Assembly (NCBI RefSeq): GCF_022227765.1
Contig: NZ_JAJMLZ010000010.1
Location: 1 to 64,000, forward strand
Source of the DNA: Ectothiorhodospira shaposhnikovii
Lineage (GTDB): Bacteria > Pseudomonadota > Gammaproteobacteria > Ectothiorhodospirales > Ectothiorhodospiraceae
Direction: 5' to 3'
Length of the DNA stretch: 64,000 nucleotides
The notes under the pieces are model-generated. The model ran no database searches, was not told the origin of the DNA, and was given only the letters and a program-made list of their open reading frames with translations. The position numbers and the translations under genes are program-made. Positions 17,801 to 26,205 of the stretch are shown piece by piece (position 1 is the stretch's first letter; the number at the start of each line of letters is the position of its first letter).

Positions 17801-18214
17801 CTCAAGGGGGCGGCCGCCAATCTGGGTGCCGATACCATCGCTGTCATTGCCCGCGAACTGGAACGGCTGGGACGGGACACACAGGACACGAAGATGCTCA
17901 ACACCCTGTGCGAACAATTGCGGCAGACCCTGGACAGCCTGCGGGCCGGCTTCCCGGCCACCGATGCAGCCCTCTGCCGAGCGGATGCCGAAGACCACGA
18001 CGCCAAGGCCCTGTCCGCTGAAGAGGGAGAGCGGGTACTGGATCGGATGGAAGCGCTGCTGGACAGTGACGACACCGACATCGTCGATGTCTATGAAGCA
18101 CACCGTCACTGGCTGCACGGGACACTGGGGACGGAAGTCCAGGCGCTGCGGCGGCACATCGAACACTTCGACTACCCCGCAGCCCTGGCACTTCTCAGAC
18201 ACCTGCGCCGCTAG
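14891..18214 (+). CDS. Hybrid sensor histidine kinase (TM-PAS-GAF-PAS-HisKA-HATPase-REC-Hpt)
   Basis: A 1,107-residue membrane-anchored phosphorelay kinase. In order it has one N-terminal membrane helix (about 15-37), a PAS domain (81-200), a GAF-like domain (207-360) and a second PAS (377-483). HisKA follows with phospho-acceptor His533 ([15 protein letters not shown]), then HATPase (about 634-750) with N-box NLAGNAVKF and G-boxes DTGIGI and GGTGLGL. A receiver has Asp828 ([11 protein letters not shown]), and a C-terminal Hpt domain has His969 ([14 protein letters not shown]). A helical tail of ~65 residues closes the protein. The signal is unknown. It overlaps the HD-GYP regulator gene by four bases, and that regulator is its likely output. 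Confidence 0.95.
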   Translation: MNHESLLLEARGDLSWVILIFMAILMGLLVATATAMLLNQRRRLQLERAISREKADSLAVAEQHQQQLKASESRLREREELLRQFIEHAPAGLAMFDQDMRYLATSRRWRDTYGRGEQEIPGAYHYDVFPEISEAWKAVHRRGLAGEIVRAEEDRFEHADGTVQWLRWEVRPWRHDGGSVGGIMILSEDITERHHQARTLRLLARRAEALLELPKTAEILDENTFLQHTLTIAEDLTESGIGFIHFVHEDGDRIDLAAWSEQTLARFYRTEIRRHHALSQAGPWADAVRRKAPVIINDYAGHGDRDGLPQGHSPPRRILVVPVIEQDRVVMLAGVGNKPTDYTDTDTETLRLIAEQAWHRVQRRRSENHLRQLSLAIEQSPDSIVITDLQARILYVNEAFLQTTGYTRDEVLGQNPRILQSGKTPPDHYQDMWRHLTQGQPWKGEFYNQRKNGTEYIEFGHVAPLRQPDGGITHYVAVKEDITEKKRTAAELDRHRHQLENLVAERTAQLEDARRRADSANQAKSAFLANMTHEIRTPLNAIVGLVHLLRTGDATPAQREKLNKVDSAAHHLLSIISDILDISKIEAGKFSLDQQDFHLSAILDHVRSVISETARAKGLTLKTETDSVPVWLRGDPARLRQALLNLAGNAVKFTEQGTITLRARRLSSRGDTVRVRFEVEDTGIGIEASRLDLLFQPFEQADTSITRKYGGTGLGLVVTRRLAELMGGGAGARSEPGKGSLFWFDVRLHQGRARGTVADDQGNESIPATERIRQHTGKRVLLVEDNPINQEVAAELLHRVGLSVDSARDGAEALTMASTTDYDLILMDVHMPDMDGLTATRCIRALPGRNDHPPILAMTANVFEEDRRTALAAGMNDFIPKPVDPELLYRTIVRWLDPDTPDNADAEPEQVRDRDPMHVAPRGLATAAGYHARYRTLIPRFLEYHGEDPVLFRDLAGRRDWEALSRRAHALKGAAANLGADTIAVIARELERLGRDTQDTKMLNTLCEQLRQTLDSLRAGFPATDAALCRADAEDHDAKALSAEEGERVLDRMEALLDSDDTDIVDVYEAHRHWLHGTLGTEVQALRRHIEHFDYPAALALLRHLRR

Positions 18215-18216
18215 GC

Positions 18217-19506
18217 TCAGGCCACGGCGCGGGCCGCATCCCCGCGGGGATCACCACCGGTCAGACGCAGATCAAACCGTTCCTGCAGCACCTGGAACAC
18301 GTCGGGGGTGATGAAGGCCGGCGGATTCGGCCCCAGGGTGATCCCCTTCACCCCCAGGCTCAACAGGGTCAGCAACACCGCCACCGCCTTCTGCTCGAAC
18401 CAGCTGATCACCAGGGTCAGCGGCAGTTCGTTGACCCCGCAGTTCATGGCCTGGGCCAGGGCGGTGGCCACCCGGATGGCGCCGTAGGCGTCATTGCACT
18501 GCCCCATGTCCAGCAGGCGGGGGAAACCCAGGTGCTCGCCGTAGTCGTGGTCGCGGATGCGGTATTTGCCGCAGCCCAGGGTGAGGATGAAGGTATCCTG
18601 GGGCGTGGCCTCGGCATAGTCGCTGAAGTAGTTGCGGCCCTTGGCCGCGCCGTCGCAGCCGCCGATGACGAAGAAGCGACGGATCTGACCGGCCTTGACC
18701 GCGTCGAGCAGGGTCTCGGCATGGGCCAGCAGCACACTGTGATGGAAACCCACCACCGACTCACCGGTCACGGCATCGGGGCAAGGCGCGCAGCGCCGGG
18801 CGGCCTCGATCACGGCGGAGAAATCGTCACCCTCGATGCACTGTCCCTGGGGCACCGCCGTGGCCCGGGTGGTGAACAGGCGATCCCGATAACTTTCCGG
18901 CGGGATCAGCACGCAGTTGGTGGTGGCCAGGATGGCGCCGGGAAACTGGGCAAACTCCCGCTTCTGATCCTGCCAGGCGCCGCCGAAGTTGCCGGCCAGG
19001 TTCGGATGTCGATGAAGCTTGGGATACATGTGAGCCGGCAGCATCTCGCCGTGGGTGTAGACCATGATGCCGGTGCCCTCCACCTGCTTGAGCAGGTTCC
19101 ACAGATCCAGCAGATCATGGCCGGTCACCAGGATGCCGGGGCCGGCCACCGTGCCGTGTCTGACGGTGGCCGGGGCGGGCTGGCCGAAGGTCTCCACATG
19201 GCCCCGATCCAGCATCTCCATCACCTTCAGGTTCATCTCGCCGCAGCGCATGCACAGCGCCAGCAGGCTGTCCATGTTGAAGTTGACGTTGGTCATGGTG
19301 GCAAACAGGGCTTCCTCCATGAAGGCGGCCACGTCCGGATCGGACTGGCCCAGACGGCGGGCATGGTGGGCATAGGCGGCCATGCCCTTGAGGCCGTAGA
19401 GCAGCAACTCCTGCAGGGAGTGCATGTTCTCGTCCTTGCCGCAGGTGCCCGGCGAGCTGACGCAGGCGGTCTGGCGGAAAGTCTGTTCGCACTGGTTGCA
19501 ATTCAT
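18217..19506 (-). CDS. hcp: Hybrid cluster protein, short form (hydroxylamine/NO reductase family)
   Basis: A 429-residue protein of the Hcp (prismane) family. The N-terminal cluster ligands are MNCNQCEQT followed by CVSSPGTCGK. Ligands of the hybrid Fe-S-O cluster are recognisable in VYTHGEMLPAH, ATTNCVLIPP, CIEGDDF, GGCDGA and LGCGKYR. Typical Hcp of E. coli or Desulfovibrio is ~550 residues. About 110 residues of the second N-terminal helical bundle are missing, as in the short class known from archaea and thermophiles, while both ends are complete, so this is a natural short form rather than a truncation. The family handles NO and hydroxylamine under low oxygen. An FNR/NnrR-like site lies ~66 bp upstream. 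Confidence 0.92.
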   Translation of the reverse strand: MNCNQCEQTFRQTACVSSPGTCGKDENMHSLQELLLYGLKGMAAYAHHARRLGQSDPDVAAFMEEALFATMTNVNFNMDSLLALCMRCGEMNLKVMEMLDRGHVETFGQPAPATVRHGTVAGPGILVTGHDLLDLWNLLKQVEGTGIMVYTHGEMLPAHMYPKLHRHPNLAGNFGGAWQDQKREFAQFPGAILATTNCVLIPPESYRDRLFTTRATAVPQGQCIEGDDFSAVIEAARRCAPCPDAVTGESVVGFHHSVLLAHAETLLDAVKAGQIRRFFVIGGCDGAAKGRNYFSDYAEATPQDTFILTLGCGKYRIRDHDYGEHLGFPRLLDMGQCNDAYGAIRVATALAQAMNCGVNELPLTLVISWFEQKAVAVLLTLLSLGVKGITLGPNPPAFITPDVFQVLQERFDLRLTGGDPRGDAARAVA

Positions 19507-19571
19507 GTCTGCGCTCCTGGAAGGATCTGAAAAGGTGGGCGCAGTATCGGTAACCGGCCGGCGGACCGGCC

Positions 19572-19585
19572 TTGACTCGCATCAA
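19572..19585. promoter_or_regulatory. CRP/FNR-superfamily (NnrR/DNR-like) operator upstream of hcp
   Basis: The sequence TTGACTCGCATCAA matches the TTGAN-N4-NTCAA pattern bound by FNR, DNR and NnrR regulators. It is centred about 72 bp before the hcp start codon (minus strand), within the expected promoter zone. Control of hcp by NO-responsive members of this family is established in many denitrifying or facultative bacteria. That it acts here is inferred. It also lies ~83 bp before the tail-sheath remnant on the other strand. Confidence 0.65.
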
Positions 19586-19667
19586 GGCGAAAACCACCAC
19601 GTTGCCCCGGCTTCGTCAACAACCGATAGCGTGCGTCAGTTCCCGCTCCCGGCACAGGAGCTGCGCG

Positions 19668-20287
19668 ATGGGTAAATATCTAGCACCCGGGGTGTATGTG
19701 GAAGAGGTGCCCTCCGGCGCACGCCCCATCCAGGCGGTGAGCACCAGCACGGCGGGCTTCGTGGGCATCGCACCGATCCGGTCGGCACACCCCCACGAAG
19801 CGGTCGGCACCAGCAACTGGACCCAGTTCTTGCGGGAATTCGCCTCCAACGGGGGCGATCACGTCGGCAACCCCCTGGCACAGGCCGTCTATGGTTTTTT
19901 TCTCAATGGCGGCAGCCGCTGCTACGTGGTCAACTGCCAGAGCGAGGACCAACTCAGCGGCAGCCATCAGGGCTTGAATGTCCTTGAGACGGTGGACGAG
20001 GTGGCCATCGTGGCCGCCCCCGGCATGACCGGGGCATCCGCCTATGATGCCGTCCTGAGCCATTGCGAGCTGATGGAAATCCGTTTCTTTCCCGGCGAGG
20101 GCATTCGCGTCTGGGGCGCTCGAACGCTGGCCCCGGCCGCCGGCGAATGGCCGGACGGGTGGACTACGCCGACCTCACCCTGCGCTACGGAATGACCGCT
20201 TCCACCCAACTGTGGGAATGGATGGAATCCTCCATTGCCGGCAACGTGGATCGCCGCCATGTCTCGTTGATCAGGGCCGTGGCCTGA
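19668..20287 (+). pseudogene. Decayed contractile tail remnant: sheath N-terminus joined to sheath C-part and tail-tube end
   Basis: The first frame (ATG 19668, AGGAG seven bases before) reads GKYLAPGVYVEEVPSGARPI and continues into STAGFVG, the classic start of contractile tail sheath proteins (phage tails and extracellular injection systems). Near residue 135 (LSHCELMEI) it jumps to FFPGEGIRVWGARTLAP, a block from much later in sheath proteins, so a few hundred bases are deleted. After ~20150 the useful frame changes and reads VDYADLTLRYGMTASTQLWE and WMESSIAGN up to the stop at 20285, which resembles the gp19-like tail-tube family. The central and C-terminal sheath and the N-terminal tube are gone. 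It is a non-functional relic, with no other tail gene within the window. Confidence 0.8.
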
Positions 20288-20292
20288 GACGG

Positions 20293-21714
20293 TCAGTCCC
20301 CCACTCGCTTGAAGTCCCCCGCCGACGCCAGGGGCGGCGGGGCCATGCGCAGGAACAGGCGGTACAGATCCGCCGCGCTGTCCCCCTGCCCCATGGTCTC
20401 CCGCAGCAGGCCCAGCACCAGAAACATGAGGATGGTGCGCTCGGGCAGGTGGCTGAAGCCCTCGTCGCCCAGCCCCTCCACGTACTCGGTCATCAGGGCC
20501 TCGGCCCGGGCGAAATCCCGGCTCCAGATCAGCAGCACCAGCAGATCGTAGAGCACCCCCAACTGGGCCGCCTGGTCATACTCGTCCAGGCGGCCCAGCA
20601 GTTCATAGGCCTCCAGCAGGGTATCCCGGGCCTGGGGCAGACGATCAGTGGATTTCTGCAGGGCGGCCAGGTCCACCAGGGTATGGAACACCTCCATGTG
20701 GGCATGGCCGTATTCCTCCTGTTTCCCTGCCAGCACCTTGAGCAACCAGCCTTCCGCCGCCTCATGATCCCGGGCCTCGAAACAGGCCACCGCCAGATCC
20801 CGCTGGATGACCATAAGATTATCGGGGTCCACCCGTCCCGGCTCCGCCGCGAGCTTCAACGCGGACTCCAGATGGATCATGGCCTTGTCGAAGGCACGCT
20901 GGTTCATGCACTCCCGCGCCATCTGATGCAGCAGTTCGACGAGCATGGCCGGATCGGGGCCGCGCACCCAGCGCAACCGCCCGAAGGGCTCGTCGGTGTC
21001 GCTGGAGGAATTGTCCGTGGTCAGGGAGACCACCCGGGGCCGGTTCTCGTAGAGCCAGGGGTTATCGTGCAGGGTCCAGTAGGGCGCCTTGTAATCCCGG
21101 GAAAAGACCGACTCGTCCAAGCCTCGCCGAAACGAGATCAGACTGCGGGCATAGAGGGACTTGAGTTCCCTCTTGCTGGGGATGCGCCAGTCCCGGAATC
21201 CGGCATGACCGCTGCTGTTGAAATACTGCAAGCGGATCATGGCCGACTCGGCGGAAAAGACATCGGGACTGCCGTATACCGTGCCGCCGCTCCAGGACTC
21301 CCCCACCGAGTGGACGAACCACTGCAGGCCCGTCTTCAGATCCATCACGGTGCCGTCGCCCAGATCGATGAAACGCTCGCCCCGTCCCATCGGGGCTGGA
21401 GACAGGGCGTAGGAATACTGATAGGCATAGCGGCGGGCACGACTGGGCCTGGCCGCCGGTTCCGGTGGTTGGAATCCCCGGGCGTAGCGCTGGTTGGCGA
21501 TCCAGGTGTCGTGCTCCCGGCGCCGCTCCGGATCGGACAGCACCGTATAGGCATCGTTGATGATCTTGGTGATCCGCTCCGCCTTCTCCCGCTGATGCTG
21601 ATTCTTGTCCGGGTGCCACTTCTGGGACAGGAACTTGTAGGCCCCCCGGATCACCTCGGGACTTGCGTTCTCGGTGACCTGCAGATTTTCGTAATGGGTT
21701 CTTAACCGCTTCAT
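20293..21714 (-). CDS. J-domain/DUF1566/TPR fusion protein
   Basis: A 473-residue cytoplasmic protein with an unusual order. Residues 1-70 are a DnaJ J-domain with the essential HPD (KWHPDKNQHQ) and DAYTVLSDPERRREHD. Residues about 110-250 look like a DUF1566/Lcl-type domain (DGTVMDLKTGLQWF, then RDWRIPSKRELKSLY and LRWVRG). Residues about 255-455 form helical TPR-like repeats (AFDKAMIHLESALKLA, then AEGWLLKVLAGKQEEY). The J-domain should recruit a DnaK-type Hsp70 to whatever the TPR and DUF1566 parts bind. It starts 3 bp after the MuiA-like gene on the same strand, so they form an operon. The client is unknown. Confidence 0.8.
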   Translation of the reverse strand: MKRLRTHYENLQVTENASPEVIRGAYKFLSQKWHPDKNQHQREKAERITKIINDAYTVLSDPERRREHDTWIANQRYARGFQPPEPAARPSRARRYAYQYSYALSPAPMGRGERFIDLGDGTVMDLKTGLQWFVHSVGESWSGGTVYGSPDVFSAESAMIRLQYFNSSGHAGFRDWRIPSKRELKSLYARSLISFRRGLDESVFSRDYKAPYWTLHDNPWLYENRPRVVSLTTDNSSSDTDEPFGRLRWVRGPDPAMLVELLHQMARECMNQRAFDKAMIHLESALKLAAEPGRVDPDNLMVIQRDLAVACFEARDHEAAEGWLLKVLAGKQEEYGHAHMEVFHTLVDLAALQKSTDRLPQARDTLLEAYELLGRLDEYDQAAQLGVLYDLLVLLIWSRDFARAEALMTEYVEGLGDEGFSHLPERTILMFLVLGLLRETMGQGDSAADLYRLFLRMAPPPLASAGDFKRVGD

Positions 21715-21717
21715 GGT

Positions 21718-23313
21718 TCAGCGCAATCCAATGATGTCCTCCACGTCTTCCGGCCAGGTCAGGGTATAGGCAAAGCGGATCCGGGTCCGGGCATCCGGTT
21801 CCAGAGACTGGTGCCAGGCCAGCACCCCCCGCTTGCCGTCCACGTCCCGCTCGCTGGGCGGGGTGGCGCGACTGCCCAGTTCCACCTTGATGCGTTCGTC
21901 CCGGGCCACCGGAAGCTGATCCAGCACGGTGATGTCCACCGGCCGAGGATGGGCATTATGCACCGAGATCAGGTAGGCCCGCTCCAGCCGCTGCTGACGC
22001 CGGATCAGTCCCTCCTGGCCGCGGCTGTCCCGGTCCAGTTCATAGCGGATGCCGATGCGCTCATCCACGCCGAAGGCCAGGCGCAGGGGACTGCCGGGCT
22101 GCAGGGCCGACAGCGGCACCTGGCCCACCAAAGTGCCGTCCTGGAACAGGTTCACCTGTCCGGCAGGCAGCGGCGCTTCGCCCTCGAAGGTGGTTTCCGC
22201 AAACAGGTAGGCATGGGGCATCAGCCGGGGCACGGCGCGGGCCGACAGGGTGGCCTCCAGGCGATGCTCCGCCAGGGCATGACGATGAGGCTGATTGTCC
22301 GAGGGGATGGTGACCTGCCCCGCGATCCGGTACAGGGCGCTGAACTGCGCCGCCTCCAGGTCGGCCACCTGCTCCCCCGCCTTCATTTCCGGCACCGGTG
22401 CCATGGACATCAGGGCATCCATGGCCGCTTCCTGGGCGCGTCGTGCCATGGGCGCCGGTGTCGGCCGGGCCACGTCCACATACCAGGGCTGCAGTTCCGG
22501 CAGCCGGCCGCCCAGTTCGGGGCGGGCGGTGGACAGTCGCAGGATCACGTTGTTCCAGTCCTGGCCGGTATTCTGGCTCAATTCCGCCCGCTGCACCAAC
22601 CGCAGTTCACCGGTGGCGGTATCCAGACGGGCCTCGTAAATGGGACGCCAGCCGGCATGGCGCACCCGGTATTCCAGCCTCAGGACGGCCTCTCCCGCCG
22701 CCGGGCTTTGATAATGTACCCGCGCCTCCAGGGTATCCCGGCGGCCCCGTTGCAGGGTCTCCAGTTCGTCACGGATACGCCGGATGTCCGCCTCGACGTC
22801 GCGCAGGGACTGTTCGTGGTTCTGGATCGCGCGCAGGATGTCCAGGGCGCCCTCCCCCACCACCCGCCAGGCCCGCGGCCACTGGTCCGGATCAAGGCCC
22901 GTCTCCCCCGGCGGCGAGGCCTGCCCCATCCGCTCCACCAGACGCAGCTGGATCTCGCCGGCGCGGATCTCGTCGGTGATGCTCCGCTTGCTGTCTTCCA
23001 GCGCCTGCAGTCTTTCCGTCAGGGCCTGCTCGGCGGGGTGGGCCAGATCACGGCCATGCACCACCCGGGTCTCCAGGGTGCCCAGTATCAAGCCGTCGGG
23101 CCCCCGGGCGCTGACCCGCAAGCCGGCCGTGTCCAGATCGGCGGGCAGCCGGTCCACGGTGATCACCCCCTGCCCGGCGGACAGGGTGGCCGTGTGCTCC
23201 ATCACCACGCCGGCCTGGCTGGGGAACACGGTGACTTCCACCACCTGGCCCGCCCAGGCGGTACCGGAGACGGCGGCGAACAGCAGGGACAGCGACATCC
23301 TGAAGGGGTACAT
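21718..23313 (-). CDS. MuiA-like (DUF4139/DUF4140) exported protein
   Basis: A 531-residue protein with a signal peptide (about 1-21, ending TAWA before GQVVEVTVF). The N-terminal region has the DUF4140-type beta domain (VTVFPSQAGVVMEHTATL), then a coiled-coil of ~90 residues (about 90-200: TERLQALEDSKRSI, ... IRRIRDELETLQRGRRD). The C-terminal half is the DUF4139 beta domain (LRLEYRVRHAGWRPIYEARLD, ending FAYTLTWPEDV). The family is called mucoidy inhibitor A after a Rhodococcus gene, and its biochemical role is not known. It is probably periplasmic. It is the first gene of an operon with the J-domain protein, an odd pairing of an exported and a cytoplasmic protein. Confidence 0.85.
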   Translation of the reverse strand: MYPFRMSLSLLFAAVSGTAWAGQVVEVTVFPSQAGVVMEHTATLSAGQGVITVDRLPADLDTAGLRVSARGPDGLILGTLETRVVHGRDLAHPAEQALTERLQALEDSKRSITDEIRAGEIQLRLVERMGQASPPGETGLDPDQWPRAWRVVGEGALDILRAIQNHEQSLRDVEADIRRIRDELETLQRGRRDTLEARVHYQSPAAGEAVLRLEYRVRHAGWRPIYEARLDTATGELRLVQRAELSQNTGQDWNNVILRLSTARPELGGRLPELQPWYVDVARPTPAPMARRAQEAAMDALMSMAPVPEMKAGEQVADLEAAQFSALYRIAGQVTIPSDNQPHRHALAEHRLEATLSARAVPRLMPHAYLFAETTFEGEAPLPAGQVNLFQDGTLVGQVPLSALQPGSPLRLAFGVDERIGIRYELDRDSRGQEGLIRRQQRLERAYLISVHNAHPRPVDITVLDQLPVARDERIKVELGSRATPPSERDVDGKRGVLAWHQSLEPDARTRIRFAYTLTWPEDVEDIIGLR

Positions 23314-23447
23314 GATGCAGGGACTCCCGGGAAGCGTTGCAGGGATGACACAATCGGGGATTTAGGCGATACCATATGCCAGATCCGGGTGCGTTGCACC
23401 ATTACTCACTGATCCGGCCAGGGCAGGCACGGCCACTGGAGTCTTTC

Positions 23448-24521
23448 ATGTCACATTCAATCGCCGTCATCCCCGGTGACGGTATCGGCAATGAAGTCAT
23501 GCCCGAGGGCCTGCGCGCCCTGGAAGCTGCGGCTCGACGCTTCGGCATCGACCTGAATTACACCCATTTCGACTTCGCCTGCTGCGACTACTACCTGGCC
23601 CACGGCCGCATGCTGCCCGAAGACTGGTTCGACCGGCTCAAGGGCTTTGACGCCATCTTCTTCGGTGCGGTGGGCGATCCGGCACGAGTACCGGATCACA
23701 TCTCCCTGTGGGGTTCCCTGCTGCAGTTCCGCCGCGCCTTCGACCAGTACATCAACCTGCGCCCCTGCAAGCTGCTGCCCGGCATCCGCAGTCCCCTGGC
23801 GGGCCGCGGCCCCGGCGACATGGATTTCTACGTGGTACGGGAAAATACCGAAGGCGAATATTCCAGCATCGGCGGCCGCATGTTCGAAGGCACCGAGCGG
23901 GAGGTGGTGATCCAGGAAACGGTGATGACCCGGATCGGCATCGACCGGGTATTGCGGTATGCCTTTGAACTGGCGAACCGCCGCCCCCGCCGGAAACTGA
24001 CTTCCGCCACCAAGTCCAACGGGATTTCCATCACCATGCCCTACTGGGACGAGCGGGTGAAGGCCATGGCCGGGCACTATCCGGAGGTGACGGTGGACCA
24101 GTACCACATCGATATCCTCACCGCCAACTTCGTGCTCCACCCCGACTGGTTCGACGTGGTGGTGGCCAGCAACCTGTTCGGCGACATTCTCTCCGACCTG
24201 GGACCGGCCTGTGCCGGCACCATCGGCGTGGCCCCGTCGGCCAACATCAATCCCGACGGCACCTTCCCCAGCCTGTTCGAGCCCGTGCACGGCAGTGCCC
24301 CGGACATTGCCGGCCGGGGGATCGCCAACCCCATCGGCCAGACCTGGTCGGCGGCGATGATGCTGGAACACCTGGGCCACCAGGCGGCGGCCCAGGCCAT
24401 CGTGACGGCCTTTGAAGCGGTGCTGACCGAGGGTGATCCCCGGGTGCTGACCCCCGACATCGGCGGACAAGGCAACACCCGCAGCCTGGGCGAAGCAATC
24501 GCCGCCCGGATCGGGGGCTGA
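23448..24521 (+). CDS. Tartrate dehydrogenase/decarboxylase-type (D-malate/isopropylmalate family) dehydrogenase
   Basis: A 357-residue NAD-dependent beta-decarboxylating dehydrogenase. It opens with IAVIPGDGIGNEVMPEG and has the substrate loop LLQFRRAFDQYINLRPCKLLPG and the VVRENTEGEYSSIGG block. The metal site lies in ASNLFGDILSDLGPACAG and the cofactor region in EPVHGSAPDIAGRGIANPIG. The tartrate dehydrogenase branch is favoured by SLWGSLLQFRR and the NTEGEYSS block, but D-malate or another 2-hydroxyacid is possible. ATG 23448 is preferred because GGAG lies six bases before it. The last 61 bp of the gene region are duplicated 25.5 kb away. It converges with the ETF-QO gene, stop codons 17 bp apart. 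Confidence 0.88.
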   Translation: MSHSIAVIPGDGIGNEVMPEGLRALEAAARRFGIDLNYTHFDFACCDYYLAHGRMLPEDWFDRLKGFDAIFFGAVGDPARVPDHISLWGSLLQFRRAFDQYINLRPCKLLPGIRSPLAGRGPGDMDFYVVRENTEGEYSSIGGRMFEGTEREVVIQETVMTRIGIDRVLRYAFELANRRPRRKLTSATKSNGISITMPYWDERVKAMAGHYPEVTVDQYHIDILTANFVLHPDWFDVVVASNLFGDILSDLGPACAGTIGVAPSANINPDGTFPSLFEPVHGSAPDIAGRGIANPIGQTWSAAMMLEHLGHQAAAQAIVTAFEAVLTEGDPRVLTPDIGGQGNTRSLGEAIAARIGG

Positions 24522-24538
24522 CCCGCCCCGGGATGGCC
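24478..24538 (+). repeat. 61-bp direct duplication, original copy (end of tartrate dehydrogenase gene)
   Basis: This stretch covers the last codons of the dehydrogenase (SLGEAIAARIGG and stop) and the short gap up to, but not into, the ETF-QO stop codon. It recurs at 49991-50051 in the same orientation with one mismatch (54 bp identical from 24485). Here it is in its natural setting because it continues the protein reading frame. Confidence 0.95.
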
Positions 24539-26176
24539 CTACATGGCGGGATAGTTGGGGCCATCCCCCCCTTGGGGCACCACCCAGTCGATGTTCTGAC
24601 CCGGGTCCTTGATGTCGCAGGTCTTGCAGTGCACGCAGTTCTGGGCATTGATCCGCAGTCGCGGCCCGGCACCGTTCTCCTCCACATATTCATAGACGCC
24701 CGCCGGACAGTAGCGGGTCTCGGGACCGGCAAAGCGGGCATGATTCAGTGACAGGGGCAGCGCCGGGTCCCGCAGTCGCAGGTGGACCGGCTGGCCTTCC
24801 TCGTGATGGGTGTTGGACAGAAACACCGAAGAAAGCCGGTCGAAGGTGAGCGTGCCGTCGGGCTTGGGATAGTCGACGGGGGTCGAGGATGCCGCCGGCC
24901 GCAGGGCGGCATGGTCCGGATGATGGTGCAGGGTCCAGGGCGCCCGGCCCTTGAACACATAGGTTTCCAGGGCGGCATGGGCCAGACCGCCCCACAGGCC
25001 CCAGCGGAAACCGGGACGGATGTTGCGGGCCGCATGCAGTTCCCGCATCACCCAGGTCTGATCCAGACGCTGCCGGTAATCGGTGGCCTCGCCCCGCTGC
25101 CCGGCCCCGTCGGCCAGCAGATCGAATACCGCCTCGGCCGCCGTCATGCCGCTCTTCATGGCGTTGTGGCTGCCCTTGATGCGGGGCACATCCAGAAAAC
25201 CGGCGGCGTCTCCGGCCAGCAGGCCGCCCGGGAAACCGAGACGGGGAATGCTCTGCCAACCGCCCTCCACCAAGGCCCTGGCCCCGTAGGCAATGCGGCG
25301 CCCGCCCTCCAGCACCTCGCGGATGGCCGGATGGGTCTTGAACCGCTGCATTTCCTCGAAGGGGCTCAGATAGGGGTTGCGATAATCCAGTCCGACGATG
25401 AAACCCACCGCCACCTGATGGTCTTCCAAGTGGTAGAGGAATCCACCGCCATAGGTGCCTCGATCCAGTGGCCAGCCGATGGTATGACGGACGGTGCCGG
25501 GACGGTGCCTTGCCGGGTCCACTTCCCAGAGTTCCTTGACCCCGAGGCCGTAGGTCTGGGGGTCGACGCCGTCCCGTAGCGCAAAACGGGCCATCAACTG
25601 CTTGGTCAGTGAACCGTGACAGCCCTCGGTGAACAGGGTCTGGCGGGCGTGGAGTTCCACCCCCGGCTCAAACTGGGGGCCTTCGCTGCCATCGGCCAGA
25701 CGACCCATGTCGGCGGTGGCCACGCCCATCACCGCACCCTGGTCATCGAACAGGATCTCCGCCGCCGGGAATCCGGGCAGGACCTCCACCCCCAGATCCT
25801 CGGCCTGCCGGGCCAGCCAGCGGCAGAGATTGCCCAGACTGATGATGTAATTGCCCTGGTTGTGCATCTGGGGCGGCAGGGGCAGTGTGAACGCCCGCTG
25901 CCGCCCCAGCCACAGGAAGGCATCTTCGGTGGCCGGCGTATGCAGGGGTGCCCCCCGGGCCTGCCAGTCGGGAATGAGTTCGTTCAGGGCCCGGGGGTCG
26001 AACACGGCCCCGGAAAGGATATGGGCACCCACCTCGGAACCCTTCTCCAGGACGCAGACCGACAGTTCCCGGCCGGCGGCCTCGGCCAGCTGCCGCAGAC
26101 GGATCGCCGCCGCCAGGCCGGCCGGGCCGGCGCCGACGATGACCACATCAAATTCCATGCTTTCACGTTCCGACAT
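24539..26176 (-). CDS. etfD: Electron transfer flavoprotein:ubiquinone oxidoreductase
   Basis: A 545-residue membrane-associated iron-sulfur flavoprotein that passes electrons from reduced ETF to quinone. The FAD fold is at the N-terminus (VVIVGAGPAGLAAAIRLRQL). The middle has GPPG-like membrane and quinone contacts (GGGFLYHLEDHQVAVGFIVG). The C-terminal 4Fe-4S site has CPAGVYEY and INAQNCVHCKTCDIKDPGQN. Length matches the family (~550). ATG 26176 starts the protein just before the FAD fold, while the longer in-frame extension to 26302 is not conserved-looking. It is the last gene of the etfB-etfA-etfD set and serves the acyl-CoA dehydrogenases of the neighbouring liu operon. Confidence 0.96.
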   Translation of the reverse strand: MSERESMEFDVVIVGAGPAGLAAAIRLRQLAEAAGRELSVCVLEKGSEVGAHILSGAVFDPRALNELIPDWQARGAPLHTPATEDAFLWLGRQRAFTLPLPPQMHNQGNYIISLGNLCRWLARQAEDLGVEVLPGFPAAEILFDDQGAVMGVATADMGRLADGSEGPQFEPGVELHARQTLFTEGCHGSLTKQLMARFALRDGVDPQTYGLGVKELWEVDPARHRPGTVRHTIGWPLDRGTYGGGFLYHLEDHQVAVGFIVGLDYRNPYLSPFEEMQRFKTHPAIREVLEGGRRIAYGARALVEGGWQSIPRLGFPGGLLAGDAAGFLDVPRIKGSHNAMKSGMTAAEAVFDLLADGAGQRGEATDYRQRLDQTWVMRELHAARNIRPGFRWGLWGGLAHAALETYVFKGRAPWTLHHHPDHAALRPAASSTPVDYPKPDGTLTFDRLSSVFLSNTHHEEGQPVHLRLRDPALPLSLNHARFAGPETRYCPAGVYEYVEENGAGPRLRINAQNCVHCKTCDIKDPGQNIDWVVPQGGDGPNYPAM

Positions 26177-26205
26177 GGCGGGTGTCTCCGTATCAGGGTG
26201 TCGGG

